Origin: an uncultured Actinobacillus sp.
Lineage (GTDB): Bacteria > Pseudomonadota > Gammaproteobacteria > Enterobacterales > Pasteurellaceae
Reading direction: 5' to 3'
DNA length: 64,000 bases
NCBI RefSeq assembly: GCF_945915845.1
Contig: NZ_CAMEFX010000007.1
Span: 1 to 64,000, forward strand
Position numbers and translations under genes: made by a program. The notes under the pieces were generated by a model. It ran no database searches, was not told the origin of the DNA, and saw nothing but the letters and a program-made list of their open reading frames with translations. Positions 48,223-61,310 of this stretch are shown piece by piece; the stretch's first letter is position 1; every line of letters begins with the position of its first letter.

Positions 48223-49808
48223 TATTGCGCCTTTTTCTTTAATGGAATGACAATAGCCGGATCATCTGGTGCCTCTATTTTATCGATTTGTGCTTTTAAC
48301 CCATAGTCATCTTTATCCGGTGCATTGCTAAATAAATCCGCCTCCTCATTGAGTTTGGCATTTTGAATGCCTATCCATTTTGCTATGCCATCTGTAAAGT
48401 TTAAGCCGGATTTAAACACTTTATAGACGTGGCGTTCGGTATCGTCACTGGAAATTTTAAATAATGGAATATCAAAATGACGTTTACTTTTGCCCGTGCT
48501 ATTGTGAATATCGACGCTGGTTTCCGTTTCGTGTTGTGCTAACCCGTGATCGGAAAAGTAAATCATCGAAAAAGTGCGGTGTGATTTTTCGTTGTTTTTA
48601 ACTAATTCATCATATACGCCTTTAATCACTTCATCAGTTTTCTTCATTGAAGACGCGTAACAGTTGACGTTGTAATATTTTTCATCAATATCGTAATCGC
48701 TATAAAGTTTTCCGTAATCGCTTAAACGGTCACAAGTAATAGGGTGTGATCCGTATAAATGTAGCACAATAAAACGTTTACCTTGTGCCGGTTGTTCGAG
48801 TACTTGGGTCAATTTAGGGAGTAACGCAAAATCACTCGTATTGGCGTTTAAGCTGTCGCCCGATTTTAAAAAAATCTTTTCATCGCTTTGGTTAGCAATT
48901 GCTGAAATTGGCGTATCAAATTGCCCTAAATAACCTTGATTTGAAATCCAAATCGTTGTTATGCCCGCTGATTTTATTAAGTCAATGAAATTTAATGCAT
49001 AATTGCCTTCCCAAATTTTGGTATCCGGTTTGGTGAGCATCAATTTTAGGGAAGCAATAGTGTTTGTGCCACCTGCGGTCAATCCATCGATTAATATCCC
49101 CTTGGCATTTGACATAAAGGGAGTATTTTCTACAGGGTAGCCATATGCATGATGATAATCTTTTCTCGCACTTTCGCCGATGATCAATACATAATCATCA
49201 TATTTTGCGTTAGAAAGCGTTGAATTTCCCCATTGGCTTTCAATCGCTAATTCATTTAATCGTGCTAATTCATCTTGTACTTTTACCGTTGCGGTATAGG
49301 TTTCTGTAATAAATTTTAGTGGACCGGCATTCCAAAGTAGAAAGAGGGTCACTATAGCGAGGAAGATTTTATTTTTGTAAAAATGAACATGAAATTTTTG
49401 CGTGAGCGAGCGGAATTGCCAAATACAAAATAAAATACCGATTGGGTATAAGAAGTTGAGTAATGGGAGTTGAGAAAAAAATTCTTTACTCTCAAGAAGA
49501 TCTGTTGCAAATATGGATGCAATATACTGATAGGAAGGTGCACCAAACGTGAGTCCAACGGGAGCGTAAAGTGCATGTACGAACACGAAAGGAAAAACAA
49601 TCCACCAAAAGATTTTTTTAGAGGCATTGAGCATCACCAATAAAATCGCCATAAATAATACGGCGTTGATACTTGGATGAGCATCAAATCCAGAACCGAT
49701 AATCATTAATCGGCTGGCAAAAATCACTAAAATGAGGGATAAAATTGTTGCAATAACATGTTTGGTTGTTGCGTGGGAAAATAATTTATTTATCAATTTG
49801 GCAAACAC
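48222..49808 (-). CDS. Phosphoethanolamine transferase, EptA/CptA type
   Basis: A 528-residue inner-membrane enzyme of the alkaline phosphatase superfamily. About five N-terminal helices (to ~180) precede a periplasmic catalytic domain with [19 protein letters not shown], the likely Thr nucleophile in [18 protein letters not shown] and YFSDHGLA. Relatives transfer phosphoethanolamine to lipid A or LPS core, or to glucans; which acceptor applies here is not visible. It is the upstream partner of menH with a one-base overlap and diverges from pyrH. Confidence 0.88.
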   Translation of the reverse strand: MFAKLINKLFSHATTKHVIATILSLILVIFASRLMIIGSGFDAHPSINAVLFMAILLVMLNASKKIFWWIVFPFVFVHALYAPVGLTFGAPSYQYIASIFATDLLESKEFFSQLPLLNFLYPIGILFCIWQFRSLTQKFHVHFYKNKIFLAIVTLFLLWNAGPLKFITETYTATVKVQDELARLNELAIESQWGNSTLSNAKYDDYVLIIGESARKDYHHAYGYPVENTPFMSNAKGILIDGLTAGGTNTIASLKLMLTKPDTKIWEGNYALNFIDLIKSAGITTIWISNQGYLGQFDTPISAIANQSDEKIFLKSGDSLNANTSDFALLPKLTQVLEQPAQGKRFIVLHLYGSHPITCDRLSDYGKLYSDYDIDEKYYNVNCYASSMKKTDEVIKGVYDELVKNNEKSHRTFSMIYFSDHGLAQHETETSVDIHNSTGKSKRHFDIPLFKISSDDTERHVYKVFKSGLNFTDGIAKWIGIQNAKLNEEADLFSNAPDKDDYGLKAQIDKIEAPDDPAIVIPLKKKAQ

Positions 49809-49959
49809 GATTTTTCCTTATGTTAAAAGATAAACAGACCCTATTGTCGAAAGTGTGGTGCAATTTTACCGAATTTTTATGCTGCATTCTATTGGTTGTT
49901 ATTGGAGATTATTTTATAATAGCGAGAATTTTGTGTTCAATCCTCGTGGGAGCAAGAAA

Positions 49960-50673
49960 ATGAGCAAACCAATTTATAATCGTATTCTTCTAAAATTAAG
50001 TGGCGAAGCCTTACAGGGTGCTGAAGGTTTTGGTATTGATCCTTCTATTTTGGACAGAATGGCACTTGAGATTAAAGAACTATTATCGATGGGCGTTGAA
50101 GTCGGTGTGGTATTAGGCGGTGGTAATTTATTCCGTGGTGCCAAATTAGCAAAAGCCGGTATGAACCGTGTTGTTGGTGACCATATGGGGATGCTTGCTA
50201 CCGTGATGAACGGTTTGGCCATGCGTGATGCGTTGCATCGTGCCGATGTCAATGCGAAATTGATGTCCGCGTTCCAATTAAACGGTATTTGTGATACTTA
50301 TAACTGGTCTGAAGCGATCAAAATGCTACGTGAAAAACGTGTCGTGATTTTCTCAGGTGGTACGGGTAGCCCATTCTTTACAACGGATTCTGCTGCTTGT
50401 TTACGAGGTATTGAAATTGAAGCGGATGTCGTATTAAAAGCGACAAAAGTTGATGGCGTTTATGATTGTGATCCTGCCAAAAATCCTGAAGCGAAATTAT
50501 TTAATACGTTAAGCTACGCAGATGTGATCGAAAAAGAATTACAAGTTATGGATTTAGCCGCATTTACGTTAGCGCGCGACCACGGTATGCCGATTCGTGT
50601 GTTTAATATGGGCAAACCAGGGGCATTACGTGAAGTGGTGACAGGATTAACTGAAGGCACGATTATTTCTTAA
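49960..50673 (+). CDS. pyrH: Uridylate kinase
   Basis: A 237-residue bacterial UMP kinase of the amino-acid-kinase fold. Motifs [19 protein letters not shown], the [16 protein letters not shown] loop and [10 protein letters not shown] are intact. I chose ATG 49960 with GGGAG upstream; the longer frame from 49855 has no family match. It stands alone before frr; tsf and rpsB are not upstream here. Confidence 0.97.
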   Translation: MSKPIYNRILLKLSGEALQGAEGFGIDPSILDRMALEIKELLSMGVEVGVVLGGGNLFRGAKLAKAGMNRVVGDHMGMLATVMNGLAMRDALHRADVNAKLMSAFQLNGICDTYNWSEAIKMLREKRVVIFSGGTGSPFFTTDSAACLRGIEIEADVVLKATKVDGVYDCDPAKNPEAKLFNTLSYADVIEKELQVMDLAAFTLARDHGMPIRVFNMGKPGALREVVTGLTEGTIIS

Positions 50674-50723
50674 TAAGCATTTTATCGCATAACCTTAAAA
50701 ACATTTAATAACAAGGAAAAACA

Positions 50724-51281
50724 ATGATCAACGAAATTAAAAAAGATACGCAAGAGCGTATGGAAAAGAGCCTTGAAGCACTTAAAGGTCACATTTCAAA
50801 AATCCGTACAGGTCGTGCACAACCTTCTCTTTTAGATGGTATTCAAGTGGAATATTACGGTGCAGCAACGCCATTACGTCAATTAGCAAATGTTGTAGCG
50901 GAAGATGCTCGTACATTAGCGGTAAGCGTTTTCGACCGTTCTTTAATTAGTGCGGTAGAAAAAGCGATTTTAACCTCAGATTTAGGTTTAAACCCTTCTT
51001 CAGCAGGTACAACAATTCGCGTACCATTGCCGCCATTAACAGAAGAACGTCGTAAAGATCTTATTAAATTAGTGAAAGGCGAAGGTGAGCAAGGTAAAGT
51101 GGCTATTCGTAATGTGCGCCGTGACGCCAATGATAAAATTAAAGCGTTATTAAAAGATAAAGAAATCAGCGAAAACGAACAGCACAAAGCAGAAGAAGAA
51201 ATCCAAAAAATTACCGATACATTTATCAAAAAAGTAGATGAAGTGTTAGCGGATAAAGAAAAAGAGTTAATGGATTTCTAA
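50724..51281 (+). CDS. frr: Ribosome recycling factor
   Basis: A 185-residue tRNA-mimic that splits post-termination ribosomes with EF-G. The triple-helix domain motifs [21 protein letters not shown] and [17 protein letters not shown] [13 protein letters not shown] are present, plus the central LTSDLGLNP region. It follows pyrH by 50 bases. Confidence 0.98.
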   Translation: MINEIKKDTQERMEKSLEALKGHISKIRTGRAQPSLLDGIQVEYYGAATPLRQLANVVAEDARTLAVSVFDRSLISAVEKAILTSDLGLNPSSAGTTIRVPLPPLTEERRKDLIKLVKGEGEQGKVAIRNVRRDANDKIKALLKDKEISENEQHKAEEEIQKITDTFIKKVDEVLADKEKELMDF

Positions 51282-51320
51282 TTTAACTTATAGGGTGGGG
51301 TAATGCCCCCACCAATATAG

Positions 51321-51345
51321 AACGCAGATTTTTCTGCGTTTTTTT
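51321..51345 (+). terminator. frr terminator
   Basis: AACGCAGA and TCTGCGTT pair around a 4-base loop, followed by TTTTT. A second small hairpin (GGTGGGG/CCCCCACC, 51295-51313) precedes it. Confidence 0.85.
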
Positions 51346-51390
51346 ATATGAGCGTAGTGGGTTTCCCCCTAAATCACTTCGGGCTTTTCG

Positions 51391-52578
51391 ATGAAAAAAC
51401 AAAATTTAGTCATTCTTGGTTCAACCGGATCAATCGGTACAAGCACGCTGTCTGTTGTTGAACATAATCCTGAGAAATATCATGCTTTTGCTTTAGTTGG
51501 TGGGCGAAATGTGGATTTGATGGTTGAACAATGTATGAAGTTTCAACCTACCTTTGCCGCCTTAGATGATGAAAGTGCGGCAAAAAATTTGCGGGAAAAA
51601 TTGACCGCACTTGGTAGCAAAACTCAAGTGTTGAGCGGGCAAAAAGCCATTTGTGAATTGGCGGCACACGAACAAGCCGATCAGGTGATGGCGGCAATTG
51701 TGGGTGCGGCAGGTTTGTTGCCAACCCTTTCCGCAGTGAAAGCGGGTAAGCGTGTGTTGTTGGCAAATAAAGAAAGTTTGGTAACTTGTGGGCAACTTTT
51801 TATTGATGCCGTGCAAAAATACGGTGCGCAATTATTGCCGGTGGATAGTGAGCATAATGCGATTTTCCAGTCTTTGCCGCCCGAAGCACAACAAAAAATC
51901 GGCTTTTGTCCGTTAAAGGATTTGGGTATTTCGAAGATTGTGTTGACGGGATCTGGCGGGCCTTTCCGTTATACGGATTTAAGCGAATTTGATGGTATTA
52001 CGCCGGCACAGGCGGTAGCGCATCCGAATTGGTCAATGGGTAAGAAAATCTCTGTAGATAGTGCAACCATGATGAATAAGGGGTTGGAATATATTGAAGC
52101 ACGTTGGTTGTTTAATGCCGGTGCAGATGAAATGGAAGTGATTATTCACCCGCAATCTATTATTCATTCTATGGTGCGTTATGTGGATGGTTCCGTGATT
52201 GCACAGATGGGCAACCCTGATATGCGCATGCCAATTGCAGAAACCATGGCTTATCCAAACCGCACTTTTGCCGGGGTTGAACCCTTGGATTTTTATATGT
52301 TAAATGGGCTGACATTTTTAGAACCGGATTTTAATCGTTACCCTAATCTTAAATTGGCCATGGATGCCTTTGCCGCAGGGCAGTATGCGACAACGGCAAT
52401 GAATGCGGCGAACGAAATTGCGGTAGACGCCTTCTTAAATGGTCAGATTAAGTTTACGGATATTGCCAAAGTGAATAGCAAAGTAGTTGAAGCGATACAA
52501 CCGCAAGCTATTGATTGCGTTGACGATGTGCTTGAAGTCGATGGTCAGGCGCGTGAATTGGCGAAAGCGTTTATCTAA
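51391..52578 (+). CDS. dxr: 1-Deoxy-D-xylulose 5-phosphate reductoisomerase
   Basis: A 395-residue NADPH enzyme of the MEP isoprenoid pathway. Visible motifs are the Rossmann loop [21 protein letters not shown], the metal/substrate site [20 protein letters not shown] and [13 protein letters not shown]. An uptake sequence pair occurs inside the gene near 51570-51610. It is followed by fau on the opposite strand, without the usual uppS-cdsA neighbours. Confidence 0.98.
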   Translation: MKKQNLVILGSTGSIGTSTLSVVEHNPEKYHAFALVGGRNVDLMVEQCMKFQPTFAALDDESAAKNLREKLTALGSKTQVLSGQKAICELAAHEQADQVMAAIVGAAGLLPTLSAVKAGKRVLLANKESLVTCGQLFIDAVQKYGAQLLPVDSEHNAIFQSLPPEAQQKIGFCPLKDLGISKIVLTGSGGPFRYTDLSEFDGITPAQAVAHPNWSMGKKISVDSATMMNKGLEYIEARWLFNAGADEMEVIIHPQSIIHSMVRYVDGSVIAQMGNPDMRMPIAETMAYPNRTFAGVEPLDFYMLNGLTFLEPDFNRYPNLKLAMDAFAAGQYATTAMNAANEIAVDAFLNGQIKFTDIAKVNSKVVEAIQPQAIDCVDDVLEVDGQARELAKAFI

Positions 52579-52627
52579 TCCCTTCAAATTTTATTATGAA
52601 ATGGGGCAATAAATGCCCCAAATCTAA

Positions 52628-53200
52628 TCAACCCACCAAAATATCAAATAGCGGTATATCCCAACTTTCAATAGGCAAGGTTTCCACTTGTTGGCATTGA
52701 TGTGCCAGCCCAACAGGAATGAAATTTTTTGAACGCCAATCTTGTAAAGTGCGATCATAGAACCCGCCCCCCATGCCGAGACGATTACCTGGTTTATCAA
52801 AGGCAACTAAAGGGGTAAAAATAATCTCTAATTTTTCTAACGGTAGAATGTGTTGAACATTTAACTGCGGTTCAAGAATACCAAATTTATTAGGGATTAA
52901 TGGAGTTTGCGGTGTGTAATGAATAAATAACAAATGCCCTTTACAAAATGGATGAAGAATGGGCAAATAGACATTTTTTCCTTTTTCCCACAGTTGTTCA
53001 ATCAGTAATTGAGTGGAAATTTCACCATCAAAGGATAAATAAATAGCGATATTTTGCGCTTGACGTTGTGCAATGAGATCTAAGGCTTTTTGCGTTACAA
53101 TTTTTTCCGCTTGAGCTTGTTCAAGTGCGGTTAAAAGCTGACGAGTTTGGCGAATTTGATTGCGGAGTTGAGCGCGTAGCTCAGAAATTGATTTTTTCAT
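52628..53200 (-). CDS. fau: 5-Formyltetrahydrofolate cyclo-ligase family protein
   Basis: A 190-residue 5-FCL (YgfA) enzyme that converts 5-formyl-THF to methenyl-THF. ATP-site motifs are KGHLLFIHY-like and the conserved FTPLVAFDKPGNRLGMGGGFYDRTL near the C-terminus (~135-160). It follows 6S RNA and zapA on the same strand, the order known from E. coli (zapA-ssrS-fau), where the RNA precursor is co-transcribed with fau. Confidence 0.94.
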   Translation of the reverse strand: MKKSISELRAQLRNQIRQTRQLLTALEQAQAEKIVTQKALDLIAQRQAQNIAIYLSFDGEISTQLLIEQLWEKGKNVYLPILHPFCKGHLLFIHYTPQTPLIPNKFGILEPQLNVQHILPLEKLEIIFTPLVAFDKPGNRLGMGGGFYDRTLQDWRSKNFIPVGLAHQCQQVETLPIESWDIPLFDILVG

Positions 53201-53214
53201 AGGAAATTGTTAGG

Positions 53215-53402
53215 GAAGAGCCCCGAGATGCCGTTTTGGGTGGTCGGTCCTTGAACCCGATGGTTCAAGGGAGTTAACTATAACTATCATTAGGCTTCTT
53301 AGTTAAACTAAGCCTGCACACCGACAGCTGAGAAGCCAACTCTAAGTATGTAAATATCGGCTCAGGGACGTAACCCTTTGGCGAACATCTCAGGTAATCT
53401 TT
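53215..53402 (-). ncRNA. ssrS: 6S RNA
   Basis: On the minus strand the segment begins near 53402 with CCTGAGATGTTCGCC, has the closing-stem block CCCTGAGCCGATATTT, a large internal bubble, the apical hairpin CTTGAACC..GGTTCAAGG and ends GGCATCTCGGGGCTC near 53216. These match E. coli 6S RNA block for block, and the location between zapA and fau is the conserved one. It sequesters sigma-70 RNA polymerase in stationary phase. Ends are approximate. Confidence 0.93.
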
Positions 53403-53465
53403 GCGTTAAATACTAACTGAAATTAGCGAATTTGAACAGTGTCAAAACGTGATTTTTATCAAATT

Positions 53466-53795
53466 TTATTGAATTTCATAGGTTGTTTGCTGATTTGTTG
53501 AACATGCAATAATTTTTTCCAAAGACGCACTTAATTGCTGAATTTGATTCTGTAACACTTTTTCCGTTTCCGTAATTTTGCTTCTTTCTTGTAATAATTC
53601 AAAACTGAGATTTAATGCCACAATATTTAATGCGCGTTCAACTTGCACCGTTTGCATCCGATCTTTCATTTCCATGACGCGTTGATCCAAAATACGTGCC
53701 GCTTCACGCAAACTGTCGTGTTGTTCTTCAGGCACATTTAAACGCACAATTTGCCCTAAAAAATTCAGCTCAATCATTGCCATAACTTTTACCAT
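53466..53795 (-). CDS. zapA: Cell division protein ZapA
   Basis: A 109-residue FtsZ-ring-associated protein. An N-terminal beta-alpha-beta domain (IELNFLGQIVRLNVPEEQHDSL region) leads into a helix rich in Gln and Glu that forms the dimer/tetramer coiled coil. The start is uncertain: ATGs at 53795, 53783 and 53777 are all possible and none has a strong ribosome site. Confidence 0.9.
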   Translation of the reverse strand: MVKVMAMIELNFLGQIVRLNVPEEQHDSLREAARILDQRVMEMKDRMQTVQVERALNIVALNLSFELLQERSKITETEKVLQNQIQQLSASLEKIIACSTNQQTTYEIQ

Positions 53796-53887
53796 TCTAA
53801 AAATTTTTGGCTATTATGCCACAGAGAAATATTTTCGTCATAGAGAATCTGATAGAATGCGGATAACTTAACAGAAAGGAAGAGTAA

Positions 53888-54433
53888 ATGACTGAATATT
53901 CAACACTTCAACAACAATTAAAAAGCGCGCAAATTGAACTCACTGCGGCAGAATTACATGGCTTTTTAACCGGTTTAATTTGTGGCGGTGTGCGAGATCA
54001 AAGCTGGCAAACATTGTTGTATCAAATGACCAACGACAATCATGCTTATCCAATGGCATTACTTGCTGATATTACCCAAATCTATCAAGATATTGACCGC
54101 ACTTTATCGGATATTGATGGCTTTAATTTTGAATTATTGTTACCTGAAGATGATAATGTATTTGTGCAAGCGGACGCATTATGCGAATGGACAAATCATT
54201 TCTTACTGGGTTTAGGCTTAAATCAACCTAAATTGGACAAAGAAAAAGGCGAAATCGGTGAAGCATTAGATGACTTAAATGATATTTGTCAGTTAGGTTA
54301 TGATGAAGATGATAATCAAGAAGAATTAGCGGAAGCACTGGAAGAAATCATTGAATATGTGCGTACCATCGCGGCGTTATTTTATGCTCATTTTAAACCG
54401 CAAACCGATACCGAAAAACCGACAATTCACTAG
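53888..54433 (+). CDS. ygfB: UPF0149/YgfB-family protein
   Basis: A 181-residue acidic, mainly helical protein of the YgfB/YecA family. The motif [13 protein letters not shown] (about 23-35), the [11 protein letters not shown] stretch and the acidic C-terminal half (DEDDNQEEL) fit the family. As in E. coli it lies divergent from zapA and directly upstream of pepP. Function is poorly known; in Pseudomonas the homologue affects antitermination. Confidence 0.9.
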   Translation: MTEYSTLQQQLKSAQIELTAAELHGFLTGLICGGVRDQSWQTLLYQMTNDNHAYPMALLADITQIYQDIDRTLSDIDGFNFELLLPEDDNVFVQADALCEWTNHFLLGLGLNQPKLDKEKGEIGEALDDLNDICQLGYDEDDNQEELAEALEEIIEYVRTIAALFYAHFKPQTDTEKPTIH

Positions 54434-54442
54434 GAGTTTGTG

Positions 54443-55768
54443 ATGGATTTGGCTTATATGGCAGCCTTGCCAAAGCAAGAATTTATAGAACGGCGTACAA
54501 CGTTATTTGAGCGTTTAGGCGATAATTTTGCCGCCATTATTTTCTCGGCAAGCGAACAAACACGTTCAAATGACACCGCTTATCCATTTCGTCAAGACAG
54601 TTATTTTTGGTATTTAACGGGGTTTAATGAACCTGATTCTGTGCTGGTTTTAACCCGCCAAAACGGGCAAAACCAGACCGCACTTTTTTTGCGTCCCAAT
54701 GATCCTGAAATGGAAACGTGGAACGGACGGCGTTTGGGCGTAGAAAATGCGCCGGCTACGCTCAATGTGGATTATGCCTTTTCAATTGAAACACTGAAAG
54801 ACGAACTGCCTGCGTTATTGGCAAATGTTGAACAGATTTATCATTTGCAAGATTTGCGTGAGCATAATGATACCTTAATGTTGGCGTTGTTACCGCCTAG
54901 TGCAAAACGCATGAATTTACGACCGCACTTAGACGAAATGCGGTTGTTTAAATCCCCAAATGAAATACGGTTAATGCAACAAGCAGGGCAAATTAGTGCG
55001 TTAGGGCATATTCGAGCGATGCGTGAAACGCGTCCAAATCGTTTTGAATATGAAATTGAAAGTGAAATTTTACATGAATTCAACCGATTTGGTGCACGTT
55101 ACCCTTCTTACAACAGCATTGTTGCAGGGGGAGAAAATGCCTGTATTTTACATTACACCGAAAATGATCAACCCTTAAAAGACGGCGATTTAGTGCTCAT
55201 TGATGCGGGCTGTGAATTTGCCATGTATGCCGGCGATATTACGCGAACCTTTCCCGTGAACGGAAAATTTAGTCAGCCACAACGGGAAATTTATGAAATC
55301 GTATTGGCAGCGCAAAAACGTGCCTTGGAATTGTTGGTGGTGGGCAATAATATTCAACAAGCCAATGATGAAGTGGTGCGCATTAAAGTGGAAGGTTTGG
55401 TGCGTTTAGGGATCTTGCAGGGGGATGTGGACGAGTTGATCGCGAATAATGCGCATCGTGAATTTTATATGCACGGATTAGGGCATTGGTTAGGTTTGGA
55501 TGTGCATGATGTGGGCAGTTATTCTAATGCCACAGAAAACGGCGACCGAAACTCGAAAAAACGCGACCGCACTTTGGAAGTGGGGATGGTATTAACCGTT
55601 GAACCCGGGCTTTATATTTCGCCGAAATCCAATGTGCCAGAGCAATATAAGGGGATTGGTGTGCGTATTGAAGATAATATTTTGATTACGGAATACGGTA
55701 ACAAAAACTTAACTTGCGCGGTACCAAAAGAAATTGAGGATATTGAGCGGTTAATGGCGGAGAGATAG
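54443..55768 (+). CDS. pepP: Xaa-Pro aminopeptidase P
   Basis: A 441-residue di-manganese peptidase that removes N-terminal residues before proline. The creatinase-like N-domain is followed by the pita-bread domain with metal ligands in LIDAGCEFAMYAGDITRTF, HGLGHWLGLDVHD, VEPGLYI and GVRIEDN. A GTG one codon upstream is also open; I prefer ATG 54443 because AGGAG lies at the proper distance. Confidence 0.96.
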   Translation: MDLAYMAALPKQEFIERRTTLFERLGDNFAAIIFSASEQTRSNDTAYPFRQDSYFWYLTGFNEPDSVLVLTRQNGQNQTALFLRPNDPEMETWNGRRLGVENAPATLNVDYAFSIETLKDELPALLANVEQIYHLQDLREHNDTLMLALLPPSAKRMNLRPHLDEMRLFKSPNEIRLMQQAGQISALGHIRAMRETRPNRFEYEIESEILHEFNRFGARYPSYNSIVAGGENACILHYTENDQPLKDGDLVLIDAGCEFAMYAGDITRTFPVNGKFSQPQREIYEIVLAAQKRALELLVVGNNIQQANDEVVRIKVEGLVRLGILQGDVDELIANNAHREFYMHGLGHWLGLDVHDVGSYSNATENGDRNSKKRDRTLEVGMVLTVEPGLYISPKSNVPEQYKGIGVRIEDNILITEYGNKNLTCAVPKEIEDIERLMAER

Positions 55769-55783
55769 CGATAAAGCTCAAGC

Positions 55784-55824
55784 AAAAGCGCGGTCAAAAA
55801 AACAAAAATTTTGATCGCGCTTTA
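55784..55824. terminator. Bidirectional hairpin between pepP and groEL
   Basis: AAAGCGCGGTCAAAA (from 55785) pairs with TTTTGATCGCGCTTT (ending 55823), a degenerate uptake-sequence pair between convergent genes. A second hairpin, GGGGCAGG/CCTGCCCC (55833-55840 and 55849-55856), lies closer to groEL. Confidence 0.65.
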
Positions 55825-55872
55825 TGTTGTTTGGGGCAGGTTTTGATACCTGCCCCGATGAGTAGAGACGGA

Positions 55873-57528
<1,656 letters not shown>

Positions 57529-57535
57529 TTATTAA

Positions 57536-57561
57536 TCGGGCAAATGCGATTTGCCCCTACA
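57536..57561. repeat. Palindromic half-repeat between groES and groEL
   Basis: GGGCAAATGCGATTTGCCCC followed by TACA belongs to the same general type as the GGGGCGAAA palindrome near dsbB. It sits in the intercistronic gap and would form a hairpin in the mRNA between the two chaperonin genes. Confidence 0.6.
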
Positions 57562-57591
57562 AAAATTTTGGTCAAAATTGACCGCGCTTTA

Positions 57592-57882
57592 TTATTCTAC
57601 GATAGCCAAAATATCGTTTTCAGAAACGATTAACACTTCTTCACCATCAATTTTTTCGGTTTTCACACCATAACCATCATTGAAAATCACGGTATCGCCC
57701 ACTTTCACATCTAAAGGTTGAACGGTGCCGTTTTCTAAAATACGACCTTTACCTACAGCAATTACTTTGGCGCGTGTTGATTTTGTTGCGGCAGAACCGG
57801 TTAATACGATACCGCCGGCAGATAATGTTTCAACTTCTTCACGTTTAAGTAGAACGCGATCATGTAATGGACGAATTGCCAT
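57592..57882 (-). CDS. groES: Co-chaperonin GroES
   Basis: A 96-residue heptameric lid of GroEL. The sequence [12 protein letters not shown], the mobile loop [19 protein letters not shown] and the C-terminal [14 protein letters not shown] match the family. I chose ATG 57882 after AAGGAG; the frame to 57900 is an upstream extension. Confidence 0.98.
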   Translation of the reverse strand: MAIRPLHDRVLLKREEVETLSAGGIVLTGSAATKSTRAKVIAVGKGRILENGTVQPLDVKVGDTVIFNDGYGVKTEKIDGEEVLIVSENDILAIVE

Positions 57883-57924
57883 ATTATTACTCCTTAACAT
57901 AATAAAATTGTTTATTGCTTTGCT

Positions 57925-57953
57925 TATATAGGTATGATTTTCAGGGTTTCAAG
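57925..57953 (-). promoter_or_regulatory. Heat-shock (sigma-32) promoter of groESL
   Basis: On the minus strand CTTGAAA (57953-57947) is followed after 14 bases by CCTATATA (57932-57925), close to the sigma-32 consensus CTTGAAA-N13-17-CCCCATnT. It lies about 45 bases before the groES start codon. Confidence 0.75.
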
Positions 57954-58071
57954 GGACAATATAAAAAATTTTTTGATAAAAATAATCCTACCGGGCTATT
58001 GTTTGTTAAGCGTAAAAAGAGTATATTTCCGACCATCTTTATTCATATTTATTTTATAAAAAGGAAACATT

Positions 58072-58257
58072 ATGGGCGGTATTAGCATTTGGCAACTTCT
58101 GATTATTGTAGCTATCGTGGTGTTATTATTCGGAACAAAAAAACTTCGTACCTTAGGTGCTGATCTAGGCGAATCAGTAAAAGGTTTTAAAAAAGCGATG
58201 GCTGACGAGCCAAAAGAAACAGACGTGAAATCTGTGGAAAAAAACGATAAAGAATAA
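58072..58257 (+). CDS. tatA: Sec-independent translocase TatA
   Basis: A 61-residue protein with an N-terminal membrane helix (about 4-22), the FG hinge ([12 protein letters not shown]) and an amphipathic helix, then a charged tail. It is on the short side for TatA. It forms the Tat translocation pore with TatB and TatC, encoded next. Ribosome site AAAGGAAAC. Confidence 0.95.
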   Translation: MGGISIWQLLIIVAIVVLLFGTKKLRTLGADLGESVKGFKKAMADEPKETDVKSVEKNDKE

Positions 58258-58280
58258 GGCTTAAAAATAAGGTAATAAGC

Positions 58281-58862
58281 GTGTTTGATATCGGTTTTTC
58301 TGAATTAGTCCTGATTTTTATTGTGGGCTTGGTGGTATTAGGCCCACAACGTATGCCTGTGGCAATTCGTACTGTGATGAAATGGGTTCGCACTATTCGT
58401 GGTTTAGCTGCAAATGTACAAAATGAACTGGCGCAAGAGCTTAAATTACAGGAATTGCAGGAAAGTATTAAAAAAGCCGAGCATTTAAATTTAAAATCTT
58501 TATCCCCGGAATTAGCACAAACCGTAGAAGAATTAAAGCAATCTGCGGATAAAATGAGAGCGGATCTTGAACAGCAAGCCAATGCGGCCAATAAGTCCCT
58601 TGAAGAACATATTAAAGATGTGCGCGAAGCCAATTTTGCTGAAGTAGAACAACACAAAGATGATCAAAGTGCGGTAAATTTCACAGCAGAAAAAACAGCG
58701 GAAAATACCACCGCACTTGATACCGAGCTAACCCCGGCAGAACAGGCTGAACAAGCTGAAATTTCTTTAGATGAACAGTTGGCAAAATATATGGATCAGT
58801 ATCACCCTACGGATGATGTGCAGCCGACTGTTGCAACCCCAACGCCTGAGAAAAATACATGA
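58281..58862 (+). CDS. tatB: Sec-independent translocase TatB
   Basis: A 193-residue protein with an N-terminal membrane helix ([15 protein letters not shown]), an amphipathic helix and a long Glu/Gln-rich helical tail (about 60-190). With TatC it binds twin-arginine signal peptides. Uptake sequences fall inside the tail (58668 and 58711), so the low-complexity tail tolerates them. It overlaps tatC by four bases. Confidence 0.96.
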   Translation: MFDIGFSELVLIFIVGLVVLGPQRMPVAIRTVMKWVRTIRGLAANVQNELAQELKLQELQESIKKAEHLNLKSLSPELAQTVEELKQSADKMRADLEQQANAANKSLEEHIKDVREANFAEVEQHKDDQSAVNFTAEKTAENTTALDTELTPAEQAEQAEISLDEQLAKYMDQYHPTDDVQPTVATPTPEKNT

Positions 58863-59626
58863 GTAGTGTTGACGAATCTCAACCTTTAATTAGTCATCTT
58901 CTTGAATTACGTAACCGTTTACTGCGCTGCGTAATTTGTATCATGGTTGTTTTTTTATCTTTGGTGTATTTCGCCAATGATATTTATCATTTGATTGCAA
59001 CCCCTTTGCTTGATGCCATGCCTAAGGGCGCAACGATGATTGCCACCAATGTGGTTTCCCCTTTTTTTACACCGATCAAATTAACGATTTTAGCCTCCGT
59101 ATTTTTATCTGTGCCATTTTTGTTGTATCAGGTATGGGCATTTGTTGCGCCGGCGTTGTATCAACATGAAAAACGGTTAGTTTATCCGTTGTTAATTTCA
59201 AGTACGGTATTATTTTATGTCGGTGTTGCTTTTGCTTATTACATTGTTTTCCCTTTGGTATTTAGCTTCCTTTCCAGCACATCACCGGATGGTGTAACGA
59301 TGGCAACGGATATTAGTAGCTATCTTGATTTTGTATTAACCTTATTTATCGCCTTTGGGGTGTGTTTTGAAGTGCCTGTAGCAATTATTTTGCTCTGTTG
59401 GGCGGGCATTACTTCACCTGAAAGTTTACGAGAAAAACGCCCTTATATTATTGTAGCGGCTTTTGTGATTGGGATGTTGCTGACACCGCCAGATATTTTT
59501 TCTCAAACCTTACTTGCCCTACCAATGTGTTTGTTATTTGAATTAGGGGTAATTTGTGCGAAATTTTATGCGCCTAAAGATGAGAATAATAACGTGAATT
59601 CCGATGAAAGTGCGGTAGAAAAATAA
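58859..59626 (+). CDS. tatC: Sec-independent translocase TatC
   Basis: A 255-residue inner-membrane receptor for twin-arginine precursors, with six helices. The conserved [12 protein letters not shown] at the start, the FFTPIKL loop, [15 protein letters not shown] and the late [19 protein letters not shown] segment are present. It is coupled to tatB by the ATGA overlap. Confidence 0.97.
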   Translation: MSSVDESQPLISHLLELRNRLLRCVICIMVVFLSLVYFANDIYHLIATPLLDAMPKGATMIATNVVSPFFTPIKLTILASVFLSVPFLLYQVWAFVAPALYQHEKRLVYPLLISSTVLFYVGVAFAYYIVFPLVFSFLSSTSPDGVTMATDISSYLDFVLTLFIAFGVCFEVPVAIILLCWAGITSPESLREKRPYIIVAAFVIGMLLTPPDIFSQTLLALPMCLLFELGVICAKFYAPKDENNNVNSDESAVEK

Positions 59627-59651
59627 GCGTTTTGATATAAATTTAAATTAG

Positions 59652-60842
<1,191 letters not shown>

Positions 60843-60855
60843 GCTTTGTGATATG

Positions 60856-60897
60856 AAAACCCTATACGTGTTAAGTCGTATAGGGTTTTATTTTTTT
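60856..60897. terminator. hemB/MliC bidirectional terminator, lone hairpin A
   Basis: AAAACCCTATACG (60856-60868) pairs with CGTATAGGGTTTT (60877-60889), followed by a T-run on the + strand and preceded by AAAA for the minus strand. The stem matches hairpin A of the composite repeat, so the repeat and the terminator share an origin or a function. Confidence 0.85.
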
Positions 60898-61300
60898 ATT
60901 GTTCAATGCAGATATCCGCTAAAATTACACCTTGCGTATTGGTTAAGGTCGCGGTATTGTTTGAGCGTTCGATCCAGCGCCAGTGAATACTGGTGTAGGA
61001 TTTTCCGGTTTCCGATACCGTTGATTTTAGCTTTTCAGTAATGCCATTAAAGGTTAACGTCACCGTTTCTACACGACTGGCTTTGGCTGTGCTTTTAGGT
61101 TTCATCCGCGTTACGCGTACGATTTTATCGTCTTTACAAAGAAAACGACTCGCAGACCCTGTTTGTGTAGTTTTATTCATTGCGCCCGATTTGATTTGAG
61201 GCGCAATTTTAACCACTGCATCCACAGGGGCTTGTTCAACCGCAGAATGACAAGCCGTTAAGATGCATGCTGAGATTAAAAAAAGTGCGGTCGTTTTCAT
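60896..61300 (-). CDS. Lipoprotein, MliC-like lysozyme inhibitor
   Basis: A 134-residue lipoprotein (signal peptide ending LTAC, Cys18). The mature part resembles the MliC/PliC family of C-type lysozyme inhibitors: an N-terminal FLCKDDKIVRV strand, then SETGKSYTSIHWRWIERSNNTATLT, then a C-terminal Cys (ADICIEQ), so one disulfide is likely. I chose ATG 61300 after AAGGAA; a longer frame to 61423 would overlap oapA. It begins 11 bases after the oapA stop codon, so it may be in that operon. Confidence 0.75.
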   Translation of the reverse strand: MKTTALFLISACILTACHSAVEQAPVDAVVKIAPQIKSGAMNKTTQTGSASRFLCKDDKIVRVTRMKPKSTAKASRVETVTLTFNGITEKLKSTVSETGKSYTSIHWRWIERSNNTATLTNTQGVILADICIEQ

Positions 61301-61310
61301 GCTTATTTCC

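Noticed and set aside
49855..49959. Longer pyrH start
   Set aside because: The added 35 residues have no family match and the ribosome site GGGAG fits ATG 49960.
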